Assembly: GCA_012798025.1 (NCBI GenBank)
Contig: JAAZNX010000076.1
Coordinates: forward strand, 1-15,549
Direction of reading: 5' to 3'
DNA length: 15,549 nucleotides
Source of the DNA: Methanothrix sp.
GTDB lineage: Archaea; Halobacteriota; Methanosarcinia; Methanotrichales; Methanotrichaceae
Under the pieces are notes generated by a model. It was given only the letters and a program-made list of their open reading frames with translations, had not been told where the DNA came from and made no database searches. A program made the position numbers and the translations under genes. This document shows positions 1 through 6,370 of this stretch, piece by piece. Every line of letters starts with the position of its first letter. The stretch's first letter is position 1.

Positions 1-5
1 AGTCC

Positions 6-79
6 GGGCCGGTAGCTTAGTCAGGCAGAGCGAAAGGCTCTTAACCTTTAGGTCGGGGGTTCAAATCCCTCTCGGCCCG
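6..79 (+). tRNA. tRNA-Lys (anticodon CTT)
   Basis: The sequence folds as a complete cloverleaf. The acceptor stem pairs 6-12 with 72-78, the anticodon stem is 33-37/45-49, and the T-stem is 55-59/67-71. The anticodon loop (38-44) reads CTCTTAA, giving anticodon CTT, which decodes AAG (Lys). The discriminator base is G79. No CCA is encoded. Its promoter lies outside the window. Only 13 nt separate it from the tRNA-Trp gene, so the two are probably transcribed together. Confidence 0.95.
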
Positions 80-92
80 CTTTAAAACATTT

Positions 93-300
93 GGGGCTGT
101 GGCCTAGCCAGGTAGGGCGACGGGCTCCAGCGGTATAATTTAATGATGAGCAACGGGTCTACTGAGGCCTCTCGACGGGGAGACCGTTGATGATCCGTTG
201 GAGCACTGAAATGGGTTGTTATCAGCCGCCGTTTCTCAAGGCTGGACACTTCAGTATCGGAGAGACCCGTCGATCGTGAGTTCGAATCTCACCAGCCCCA
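93..300 (+). tRNA. tRNA-Trp (anticodon CCA) with intron after position 37
   Basis: Exon 1 is 93-130 and exon 2 is 265-300. The acceptor stem pairs GGGGCTG (93-99) with CAGCCCC (293-299), the anticodon stem pairs 120-124 with 266-270, and the T-arm is 276-292. The discriminator is A300. The anticodon CCA is at 127-129. A canonical bulge-helix-bulge marks the splice sites: central helix CTCC (125-128)/GGAG (259-262), flanked by the 3-nt bulges AGC (129-131) and AGA (263-265), with GGTA (132-135)/TATC (255-258) on the intron side. Cleavage after the second bulge nucleotide gives an intron of 131-264. A T5 run at 303-307 directly after the gene is a likely archaeal terminator for the Lys-Trp unit. 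Confidence 0.96.
131..264 (+). ncRNA. Box C/D 2'-O-methylation guide RNA within the tRNA-Trp intron
   Basis: The 134-nt intron carries box C ATGATGA (143-149), D' CTGA (162-165), C' TTGATGA (187-193) and D CTGA (206-209). The guide before D' (153-160) is complementary to 263-270. The fifth nucleotide upstream of D' (G157) faces C266, which is tRNA position 39. The guide before D (197-204) pairs with 124-131, with one G-U pair. Its fifth nucleotide (G201) faces C127, which is position 34. This predicts Cm34 and Cm39. Introns of euryarchaeal pre-tRNA-Trp are known to guide methylation at 34 and 39, so the class is established and the pairings here were read directly. Extra hairpins occur at 166-185 and 223-244. 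Confidence 0.92.
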
Positions 301-399
301 CCTTTTTCTTGGCCGCCAAGCGTAGATTAGCTATATATTCCATACAACTCCTCCTACTGGGACATGAAGACAACAAACGACCTCATTGGGGGTGCCAAG

Positions 400-717
400 A
401 TGTACAGGGATATCATCACCATGTGCTGGTCTATCAAGGAGGTCAACAAGAACCTCGCCGACAGGAAGCCTATATCTGATTATTCGATAAAATACCTAAA
501 AAAGGCCTGCTCTGAGCTGGCTGTCCTGACGCGGGATATCGGCAAATCAAAATCCAACGTGTCTGTCGAGGTCATCGATAAGATGGGCCAGAAGAAGAGC
601 TTTGCCCTAAACGATGTGGCAGAGATGCTCTACGACACCCGAAAGATCGTAGAGCTAAATCTGATCGATAACATCAGCCGGTGGGCCAGGAACTGCATAG
701 CTTCAGAGGGCAAGTGA
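400..717 (+). CDS. Small helical protein of unknown function
   Basis: This is a 105-residue product that I do not recognise. I chose the ATG at 400 because a strong Shine-Dalgarno match, GGGGGTG (388-394), lies 5 nt upstream. An in-frame ATG at 364 would add 12 residues but has no ribosome-binding site. The protein is charged, with no signal peptide or membrane segment, and looks mostly helical: helices are plausible around residues 12-48 and 68-100, separated by a Lys/Ser-rich turn and a short strand-like stretch (about 53-60). Cys is present at only two positions and does not form a metal motif. A T5 run at 721-725 follows the stop. It lies between the tRNA pair and the endonuclease IV gene and has no obvious operon partner. 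Confidence 0.7.
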   Translation: MYRDIITMCWSIKEVNKNLADRKPISDYSIKYLKKACSELAVLTRDIGKSKSNVSVEVIDKMGQKKSFALNDVAEMLYDTRKIVELNLIDNISRWARNCIASEGK

Positions 718-910
718 CTCCTTTTTCGAAATCGGATAACGCGTGCCTCAGAACTCATAGGGCTCATCACAACTCAGAGAGATTTTTATCATCATCGGCC
801 TTACGCTTGGTGAGGGTAAATCTTTCCTCCATCGATATCAATTTTTTTGGCCCTTGCTATTCGGCATGGTTGAACTTGACTCGAAAATGTGTGTTCTTTG
901 AAGCAGTCAA
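718..910. other. Intergenic region upstream of endonuclease IV
   Basis: I see no convincing gene here. A T5 run lies at 721-725, just after the upstream stop codon. A TATA-like tract, TTTTTATCATC, at about 784-794 could promote the endonuclease IV gene with a leader of roughly 100 nt. Short reading frames exist on both strands but none has a ribosome-binding site or protein-like composition. Confidence 0.4.
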
Positions 911-1765
911 ATGATTTCAGTAGGTGTACACGTCTCGATAGCCGGGGGCCTGGACAAGGCCGTGGACAGGGCGAAGGAGAGGGGCTGCAATGTTTTTCAG
1001 ATCTTCTCATCCAATCCACGTGGCTGGAAGTCAAGGCCGATCTACGTAGAGGAGGCAGAGAGCTTTGCCGCCCGGTTCAAGGAGTCGGGCTTGGATCTGG
1101 CTGTAGATCATATGCCCTATCTGCCCAACCTCGCTTCCCCCAAGCCGGACGTTTATGCTAAATCAGTGCAAGCCCTCGCGAATGAGCTGGGCAGATGCCA
1201 GGTGCTGGGCATTCCATATCTGGTCACACACATGGGCAGCCACCTTGGAGCTGGGCGGGAGAAGGGTATCGAGAGAATCGTCGAAGCGCTCGAGACCGTT
1301 TTTTACTCGGTGGAGAATGAAGTGGTTCTTCTTCTCGAGAACACTGCTGGCACCAAGAATAGCATGGGAGGCTCGTTCCAAGACATCGCTGCGATCCTTG
1401 ATTGCTTTGGCACTAGAAAAGCGCGCCTTGGCGTCTGCCTGGATACATGTCACCTCTTCGCAGCAGGCTATGAGCTGAGAACTCAGGAGGGACTTGATAA
1501 GACTCTGGATAAGTTTAGGAGCAGTATTGACCCAGAGAGGCTGAAGCTTCTTCACTTAAACGATTGTCGCGGGGACCTAGGGTCGCACCTGGATCGGCAT
1601 GAGCACATAGGCCTTGGGAGAATAGGCGAGGCGGGATTCAGGGCGATATTGAGCCGCCCGGCATTATGCCGCTTGCCTATGATCCTGGAAACGCCTGTGG
1701 ATTCACGTAGAGATGACCTGGGAAATCTTATGGCGATAAGGCAATTGGCCTTGGAACTAGAATAG
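911..1765 (+). CDS. nfo: Endonuclease IV (AP endonuclease)
   Basis: This enzyme cleaves DNA 5' to abasic sites in base-excision repair, using three Zn ions in a TIM barrel. The 284-residue length is standard. All the expected metal ligands are visible: H67, H107, E143 (in ENTAG), D178 and H181 (LDTCH), H215 (HLND), D228 and H230 (DRHEHIG) and E260 (ETP). The spacing matches the E. coli Nfo ligand set closely. The chosen ATG gives the normal N-terminus with GVHVS. No good Shine-Dalgarno sequence is seen, so translation may use a weak site. The last 9 nt overlap the end of the convergent response regulator gene. Confidence 0.96.
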   Translation: MISVGVHVSIAGGLDKAVDRAKERGCNVFQIFSSNPRGWKSRPIYVEEAESFAARFKESGLDLAVDHMPYLPNLASPKPDVYAKSVQALANELGRCQVLGIPYLVTHMGSHLGAGREKGIERIVEALETVFYSVENEVVLLLENTAGTKNSMGGSFQDIAAILDCFGTRKARLGVCLDTCHLFAAGYELRTQEGLDKTLDKFRSSIDPERLKLLHLNDCRGDLGSHLDRHEHIGLGRIGEAGFRAILSRPALCRLPMILETPVDSRRDDLGNLMAIRQLALELE

Positions 1766-2146
1766 TTTCTCTACCACAAGCATCAGGGCGTCGTTGGAGA
1801 TGGGCTTGACCAGATAGCTGCTGGCGCCCAGATCATAGCTCTTCTGGATATCTTCATCCTCGTTTGATCCAGTGAGGATGACCACAGGAACATTGCAAAA
1901 GCGCGCGTCTTCCTTTATGCGCGTGAGAAGATCGATGCCGCTGATATCCGGGAGGTTGATGTCCAATAATATGAGATCCGGACAGTTGCCCTCTTTTCCA
2001 AGCCTCTCCAGGGCATCCATGGCCTCCTGACCACTGGTGGCCAAGACCAGGTCTTTGCTCAGATTGTTAAACTTCAGTATTTTTTTTGTAAAAGTTGCGT
2101 CCTCGATGCTGTCCTCCACCAGCATGATCTTCATCTCTCTTCTCAT
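1757..2146 (-). CDS. Single-domain response regulator (CheY/Rcp1-like receiver)
   Basis: This 129-residue protein is only a receiver domain, with no output domain. The acidic pair is E11-D12, the phospho-acceptor is D62 (in LLDINLP), the switch Thr is T92 (LTGS) and the conserved Lys is K114 (VKPIS). The run EDSIEDATFT and the SYDLGA segment resemble the Rcp1-like class of stand-alone receivers that serve phytochrome- or PAS-type histidine kinases. No kinase gene is in the window, so its partner is elsewhere. AGGTGA (2156-2151 on the minus strand) lies 4 nt before the ATG at 2146 and supports that start over internal Met5 or Met8. The gene sits 103 nt downstream of taw1 on the same strand and could be co-transcribed with it or have its own promoter. 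Confidence 0.93.
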   Translation of the reverse strand: MRREMKIMLVEDSIEDATFTKKILKFNNLSKDLVLATSGQEAMDALERLGKEGNCPDLILLDINLPDISGIDLLTRIKEDARFCNVPVVILTGSNEDEDIQKSYDLGASSYLVKPISNDALMLVVEKLF

Positions 2147-2249
2147 AGATTCACCTAAACAGCACTCACTTCATAAGTTCAGTTATCTCTCTATCAGTGG
2201 GTTAAGTCGAACTACTCACAAAAATAGTTTTCCTGCTCAGAAGGCTTTT

Positions 2250-3164
2250 CTACGAGTCCAGACTTTTGCAGATTCGGCCGCTGGAGAGGAGTGCAACCCT
2301 GCTGAGGGGCACATCCATTGAGAGATCATAACCCATTGCATTCCCGAGGGCTCTCGCAAAGCTCAAGACTTCAGCATGATCTGGCATGGCCTCTCGGTCT
2401 AGCCTGGTTCTCGAGCGGCCAAGATGCATATAGGCTTTGACCTCTACGAAATCCGGCTCCGCAGACCCAAGAAGTCGCGCGTAATCCTTTGGGCGCTCCA
2501 TATTCAGACCGCGTGCTACAGTCATGCGGACGACGCTGCGACAATTGTGATTTTTTAGAATGCTTAAGCTCTCTTGGATCTTGGGCCAGAATGAACCACT
2601 GGGTTGTGATATGCGCCGATACATCCCTTCATCCGGTGCATTAAGGCTGATGTATAGCTGGGTCGGCCTGATGCTCTCCAGAACCTCTGGGTTCGTTCCA
2701 TTGCTGACCAAGAAAGATGTCATTCCCCTCTTCGAGATCAGATCGATGAGCTCCTGCAAATAGGGATAAATGGTAGGCTCGCCCATGAGGGAGATGGCGA
2801 CGTGTTTGGGCTCCAGGGCTTCCTTGAGCCTGGATTTGTCGGTGGTCTTGGCCCCGCCGTATCCTGAGAGTATCCTTTGCTGCTCGTGCAGGATGCCGTC
2901 CAGAAGCGCGGCAGGCTCCATGGGCTCTTCCTTGGGCAGAACGCTGTCGATCGGCCTCCAGCAGTGCAAGCAGAGGTGGTTACAGCGAAGGGTTGGCGTC
3001 ATTTGCACGCAGCGATGGCTGGAGATGCCGTAAAAGTGGTGCTTGTAGCACTGATCCCCGCCGCGCATACTGCGATTGAGCCACAGGCAAGGCTTGACTG
3101 CGCCGGAGCCAACGAGATGATAACCCTGCTTGGCAAGGGTCTTTTTCGCCTCAATGCTATCCAT
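2250..3164 (-). CDS. taw1: 4-demethylwyosine synthase Taw1 (archaeal TYW1, radical SAM)
   Basis: Taw1 condenses pyruvate carbons with m1G37 of tRNA-Phe to form the tricyclic 4-demethylwyosine (imG-14). The protein has 304 residues. The radical SAM triad is C61-x3-C65-x2-C68. The additional N-terminal cysteines C26, C39 and C52, which bind the second 4Fe-4S cluster in this family, are also present. GEPT (128-131) and FLVSNGT (151-157) match the SAM-binding and family motifs. The flavodoxin domain of eukaryotic TYW1 is absent, as expected in archaea. No Shine-Dalgarno sequence precedes the ATG, but an AT-rich TATA-like stretch lies about 25-30 nt upstream, so the mRNA is probably nearly leaderless. 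A Trm5/TYW2-type gene at 12535 may belong to the same pathway. Confidence 0.95.
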   Translation of the reverse strand: MDSIEAKKTLAKQGYHLVGSGAVKPCLWLNRSMRGGDQCYKHHFYGISSHRCVQMTPTLRCNHLCLHCWRPIDSVLPKEEPMEPAALLDGILHEQQRILSGYGGAKTTDKSRLKEALEPKHVAISLMGEPTIYPYLQELIDLISKRGMTSFLVSNGTNPEVLESIRPTQLYISLNAPDEGMYRRISQPSGSFWPKIQESLSILKNHNCRSVVRMTVARGLNMERPKDYARLLGSAEPDFVEVKAYMHLGRSRTRLDREAMPDHAEVLSFARALGNAMGYDLSMDVPLSRVALLSSGRICKSLDS

Positions 3165-3288
3165 GTTATCTGGAAAAAAGATCTGTCCGTGAGTAAATAC
3201 TTATCTTTCGTTGTCGTTTGCCCCTACTCGCTCCCTGGTGAGATAAAAAGAATTATATTGCCATCAGGACCATTCATGCCTTCGGTAA
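3165..3288. promoter_or_regulatory. Divergent promoter region, taw1 and pore-protein genes
   Basis: This 124-bp spacer separates divergent genes. On the minus strand a TATA-like stretch around 3192-3202 fits a near-leaderless taw1 transcript. On the plus strand AATTATATT (about 3250-3258) is a plausible TATA element roughly 30 nt before the start codon at 3289, which also lacks a clear Shine-Dalgarno sequence. The element positions are inferred from base composition and spacing only. Confidence 0.45.
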
Positions 3289-4728
3289 ATGTCTCATCGG
3301 ATTGTGGTTGTTCTGGCCCTGCTGTTGCTTATCGTTGGGGGAAGTTGTGGTGCATTGGCAAAAGCACCCACCCAGGTTTCAGCCAGCGAAATCATCTCAA
3401 GAATAGCGGAAGGCCAGCCCGTTTATTATGAAGGCGTCGCCATCGTGGGGAGCCTTAACCTGTGCGCTCTTCCCGAGGCCAGGGCAAAGAGCGTTCTTTC
3501 GCTCATAAACTGTACTGTGGCCGATGCCAGCTTCAATGGCCTGACCCTTGAGAAGGATGTAATTCTTCTGGGTACAACTTTTGGGAACGTCAGCTTCACA
3601 GGTGCAATCTTCCACCAGCCTGTTGTTTTCGATGGAGCAAAGTTTCTGGGCTCCGCGAGTTTCGTGGATTCTCAGTTCGACAAAGATTCCAGCTTCAATG
3701 GTGTTGATTTTCGGGATGTAGATTTTAACTATTCAAAGTTCAGGGGTTATTCCTTCTTCTCAGAGGCCCATTTCCTTGGCAACGCCAGCTTCTCAGATGT
3801 GGCATTTCTCGGAACTGCAGATTTCAGTTCTGCCAAATTCGACAAAGAGGCCAATTTCATTCGCAGCAGATTCGACGAAGGAGTCAGCTTTTCTGATGCT
3901 TTCTTTGGCGGACTGACCAGATTCGGCCTCTCGAGGTTTCAGGGGCTATGCTCTTTTGGCGATGTCGTTTTCGCAGGAGAGGCAAACTTTGGACTGGCTC
4001 GCTTTTCAGATGCCGCTTACTTTTCAGGAGCTCAATTTCAGGACACGGCTATCTTTGGACTGACCAAGTTCGAAGACATAGCAAGCTTCCAAGGAGCATC
4101 TTTTGCAGGTGACCTGATACTGAAGGGTGCTTTGATCTCAACCTTCCTTCTGGAAAATGGAAATTATGGTCGAAATGCTCGAATCATACTGAATGATTCC
4201 AATATCGATCGGCTTAAAGTCCATTGGAGTGAGATCGGAGGTCACCTGGTTTGGGACCCAGGGGCTTATCTTGCGCTTGTGAACAACTATCGCAACTTGG
4301 GATGGTCCAGCGATGAGGACGACTGTTATTATCAATACAGAAATTTGAACCAGGAGCATAAGGGCCTGGGCTGGTCAAAAGCCATTGATGTTCTGGCTCA
4401 TCTATCCTGCGGCTACGGCGTGAGGCCCAGCTACGCTGTGGCCTGGTCGCTGCTGACCATTTTGATCTTTGCCCTGGTCTTCTGGCTGGGAGATGGCATT
4501 CGCAGGTCTGCCCAGCCATTGCAAGGTCCAGCAGAGACCTACAGCATTCCAGAGCATGTGACATTTAGAAATGCCATCTTCTTCAGCACCATGATATTTC
4601 TGTCCCAGGGGCCCATTGACTTCCTTCCCGTTGGCAGGCACAGATATTATGTCATACTGGAGGGAATCTTTGGATGGCTGCTGCTTGCTCTCTTTCTGGT
4701 CACCCTTGGCAAGGTGATGATCAGATGA
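3289..4728 (+). CDS. Secreted/membrane pentapeptide-repeat protein with pore-loop module (paralogue A)
   Basis: This 479-residue protein has an N-terminal signal peptide (about 1-24), a short folded region, and many F-centred pentapeptide repeats of the type A-x-F-x-x (about 80-285), which predict a right-handed beta-helix. A conserved block with DDCYYQYR (344-351) and SCGYGVRPSY (373-382) follows. The C-terminus has two hydrophobic helices (about 382-401 and 453-476) flanking a pore-helix-like segment, as in 2TM ion channels (Ion_trans_2). The segment LSQGPIDFLPVG (438-449) aligns with TTVGYGDxxPV of K+ channels but lacks the GYG filter. I infer a channel or pore-like sensor of unknown selectivity. 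Its stop codon overlaps the next start (ATGA). No strong Shine-Dalgarno sequence precedes the ATG. Confidence 0.85.
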   Translation: MSHRIVVVLALLLLIVGGSCGALAKAPTQVSASEIISRIAEGQPVYYEGVAIVGSLNLCALPEARAKSVLSLINCTVADASFNGLTLEKDVILLGTTFGNVSFTGAIFHQPVVFDGAKFLGSASFVDSQFDKDSSFNGVDFRDVDFNYSKFRGYSFFSEAHFLGNASFSDVAFLGTADFSSAKFDKEANFIRSRFDEGVSFSDAFFGGLTRFGLSRFQGLCSFGDVVFAGEANFGLARFSDAAYFSGAQFQDTAIFGLTKFEDIASFQGASFAGDLILKGALISTFLLENGNYGRNARIILNDSNIDRLKVHWSEIGGHLVWDPGAYLALVNNYRNLGWSSDEDDCYYQYRNLNQEHKGLGWSKAIDVLAHLSCGYGVRPSYAVAWSLLTILIFALVFWLGDGIRRSAQPLQGPAETYSIPEHVTFRNAIFFSTMIFLSQGPIDFLPVGRHRYYVILEGIFGWLLLALFLVTLGKVMIR

Positions 4729-6206
4729 AAGTTTTAATCAGATGGATGCTGACATTTGTAGCTTTTCTGCTGCTGTGCGGAGCCTGTGCAGCGCAGCCCG
4801 AAGTCAGCAAATCATCTTTGGATGGTGCAGCTCCAACTGTCATCGAGGCCGAGGATATCCTTTCCAAAATTAGGGCAGGCGAACCACTGAATTATGATAA
4901 TGTCACAATAGCTGGTTCCCTTGATTTGAGCCACCTGGCCGGGCCTGTGAGGCAGCCAGTGAAGATCACTAACTCCCAGTTCCAGGGATCTTTGAACCTC
5001 GTGGGCGTGACATTCAATGAGCTACTGGACCTCAGGGGCACTGTTTTTCAAAAAAATATCAGCTTTGCCAAGGCCAGATTTCTGGGGGATGCCAAGTTTG
5101 CAGGTTCCCGGTTCATCGGGCAGGCCGACTTTATTGATGCTGTCTTTGCGGGCCTTGCCTCCTTCACGAGAGCGCGCTTCTTCGACGACACAAGTTTTGG
5201 AAGCGTTCAGTTTGGACAAGATGCGATCTTCATGGCGGCCAGCTTTTCCAGAGATGTGGACTACAATTTTGCAAAGTTCTCAAGGCTCGGTTATTTCGAG
5301 AATGCTCGTTTTGAGAATGTGAGCTTTCTGCAGTCCCAGTTCGAGGGCCATGTTACTTTCCTGAATGCTCTGTTCCGGGGAAATGCCACATTTGCGGCCA
5401 CGCGCTTTAATAGCGATGTGGTCTTCCGGGGCGCTCGGTTCCTCAGAGGCAATACCTTCGGTCTGGCAAACTTCGGGGGATTTTCAGATTTTGCCAACGT
5501 GGTCTTCGTGGATCCAGCCTTCTTTGGGGTGACAAGGTTCTCCGACAACGCTTATTTTGTCAATGCCAGGTTCGATAAAGGCCTGATCCTCGAGGACGCC
5601 AGGCTCTATAGCATGCAGCTTGACAATGCGTCGTTTGGAGATGGTGCAAAGATCAACCTAAACGGGGCAGACTTTACCAAGTTCGTTGTGCGGTGGAACG
5701 CCATAAAGGATCGCATGGTTTACGATGGGGCTGCGTATCTTGCGCTGGTAAAAAACTACAAGAGCCTGGAGTGGTTCGATGATGCTGATGACTGCTACTA
5801 CCAGTACCGCAAAATAGGTCAGGATCTGGAGCCATGGGGTTGGGCGAAGATCTCGGACATAGTATCATGGATCTCCTGCGGCTATGGGGTTCGCGTGAGT
5901 TATACGGCCGTCTGCTGCCTCTTTACTATTCTTTTGTTTGGCGTGATATTTTGGGCTGGAAAAGGAATGAACAAGTTTGAGATAGAGGGGTTTGAGCTTC
6001 CAGGGAATTATGGGCTGCGGCCCAGCACGCGCGTGTCTCTGACTGACGCCCTCTATTTCAGCATCGCCATGTTCACCACCTCTCAGGCTCCTGTTAATAC
6101 TTATCCAGTGGGCTTCTACAGACATCTGGCAATGCTGGAGGGGATCTTGGGCTGGTTCTTCCTGGGCCTCTTCGTGGTTGTGTTGAGCGGCGTTTTGATT
6201 CGCTAG
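4725..6206 (+). CDS. Secreted/membrane pentapeptide-repeat protein with pore-loop module (paralogue B)
   Basis: I use the ATG at 4725, giving 493 residues. It overlaps the upstream stop as ATGA and has AGGTGA (4712-4717) 7 nt upstream. An in-frame ATG at 4674 would run through the upstream gene and bury the signal peptide. The architecture matches the upstream paralogue: signal peptide (about 1-23, ending near CAAQ), F-centred pentapeptide repeats (about 90-310), DDCYYQYR, SCGYGVRVSY, TM1 (about 393-412), a pore-helix-like segment, then TM2 (about 468-490). The filter position reads TTSQAPVNTYPVG (451-463). The pair probably arose by tandem duplication. Coupled translation suggests similar amounts and possibly a hetero-oligomer. 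Confidence 0.86.
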   Translation: MKVLIRWMLTFVAFLLLCGACAAQPEVSKSSLDGAAPTVIEAEDILSKIRAGEPLNYDNVTIAGSLDLSHLAGPVRQPVKITNSQFQGSLNLVGVTFNELLDLRGTVFQKNISFAKARFLGDAKFAGSRFIGQADFIDAVFAGLASFTRARFFDDTSFGSVQFGQDAIFMAASFSRDVDYNFAKFSRLGYFENARFENVSFLQSQFEGHVTFLNALFRGNATFAATRFNSDVVFRGARFLRGNTFGLANFGGFSDFANVVFVDPAFFGVTRFSDNAYFVNARFDKGLILEDARLYSMQLDNASFGDGAKINLNGADFTKFVVRWNAIKDRMVYDGAAYLALVKNYKSLEWFDDADDCYYQYRKIGQDLEPWGWAKISDIVSWISCGYGVRVSYTAVCCLFTILLFGVIFWAGKGMNKFEIEGFELPGNYGLRPSTRVSLTDALYFSIAMFTTSQAPVNTYPVGFYRHLAMLEGILGWFFLGLFVVVLSGVLIR

Positions 6207-6209
6207 GTT

Positions 6210-6216
6210 GATATAC
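6210..6216 (+). promoter_or_regulatory. TATA box for tRNA-Arg
   Basis: GATATAC lies about 27 nt upstream of the expected start of transcription just before the tRNA at 6243. The spacing fits an archaeal TBP site. It falls right after the stop codon of the upstream gene. Confidence 0.5.
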
Positions 6217-6242
6217 GTGCTGGTTATACGAAAAGGCAAAAA

Positions 6243-6317
6243 GGGCGCGTGGCCTAGTCAGGATAAGGCGGCAGCCTCCTAAGCTGTAGATCGGGGGTTC
6301 GAATCCCCCCGCGCCCG
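6243..6317 (+). tRNA. tRNA-Arg (anticodon CCT)
   Basis: This is a full cloverleaf. The acceptor pairs GGGCGCG (6243-6249) with CGCGCCC (6310-6316), the T-stem is GGGGG/CCCCC (6293-6297/6305-6309), and the anticodon stem GCAGC/GCTGT encloses loop CTCCTAA. Anticodon CCT decodes AGG (Arg). The discriminator is G6317. No intron and no encoded CCA are present. Confidence 0.95.
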
Positions 6318-6354
6318 CTGTTCTTTAACTCTGAGAAGCGCAGAGGGCACAGCG
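6316..6354. other. Nested hairpin between tRNA-Arg and hisG
   Basis: CGCTGT (6316-6321) pairs with ACAGCG (6349-6354). Inside it, CTCTG (6329-6333) pairs with CAGAG (6341-6345). The spacer between these two convergent genes can therefore fold on either strand. No U-run follows on either strand, so a terminator role is only a guess. The outer stem uses the last base of the tRNA acceptor stem. Confidence 0.3.
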
Positions 6355-6370
6355 AAAAGTCCCTGGTCTT

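Noticed and set aside
801..1161. Open frames on both strands around the start of nfo
   Set aside because: They are low-complexity or arginine/proline-rich shadows of nfo and its leader without start signals.
4674..4724. Upstream ATG for paralogue B
   Set aside because: It would place 17 residues before a signal peptide and has no ribosome-binding site. The ATGA start at 4725 has AGGTGA at proper distance.
3529..5620. Periodic DNA repeats that might suggest a CRISPR or satellite array
   Set aside because: The periodicity comes from codons of F-centred pentapeptide repeats inside two open genes. There are no constant repeats with unique spacers.
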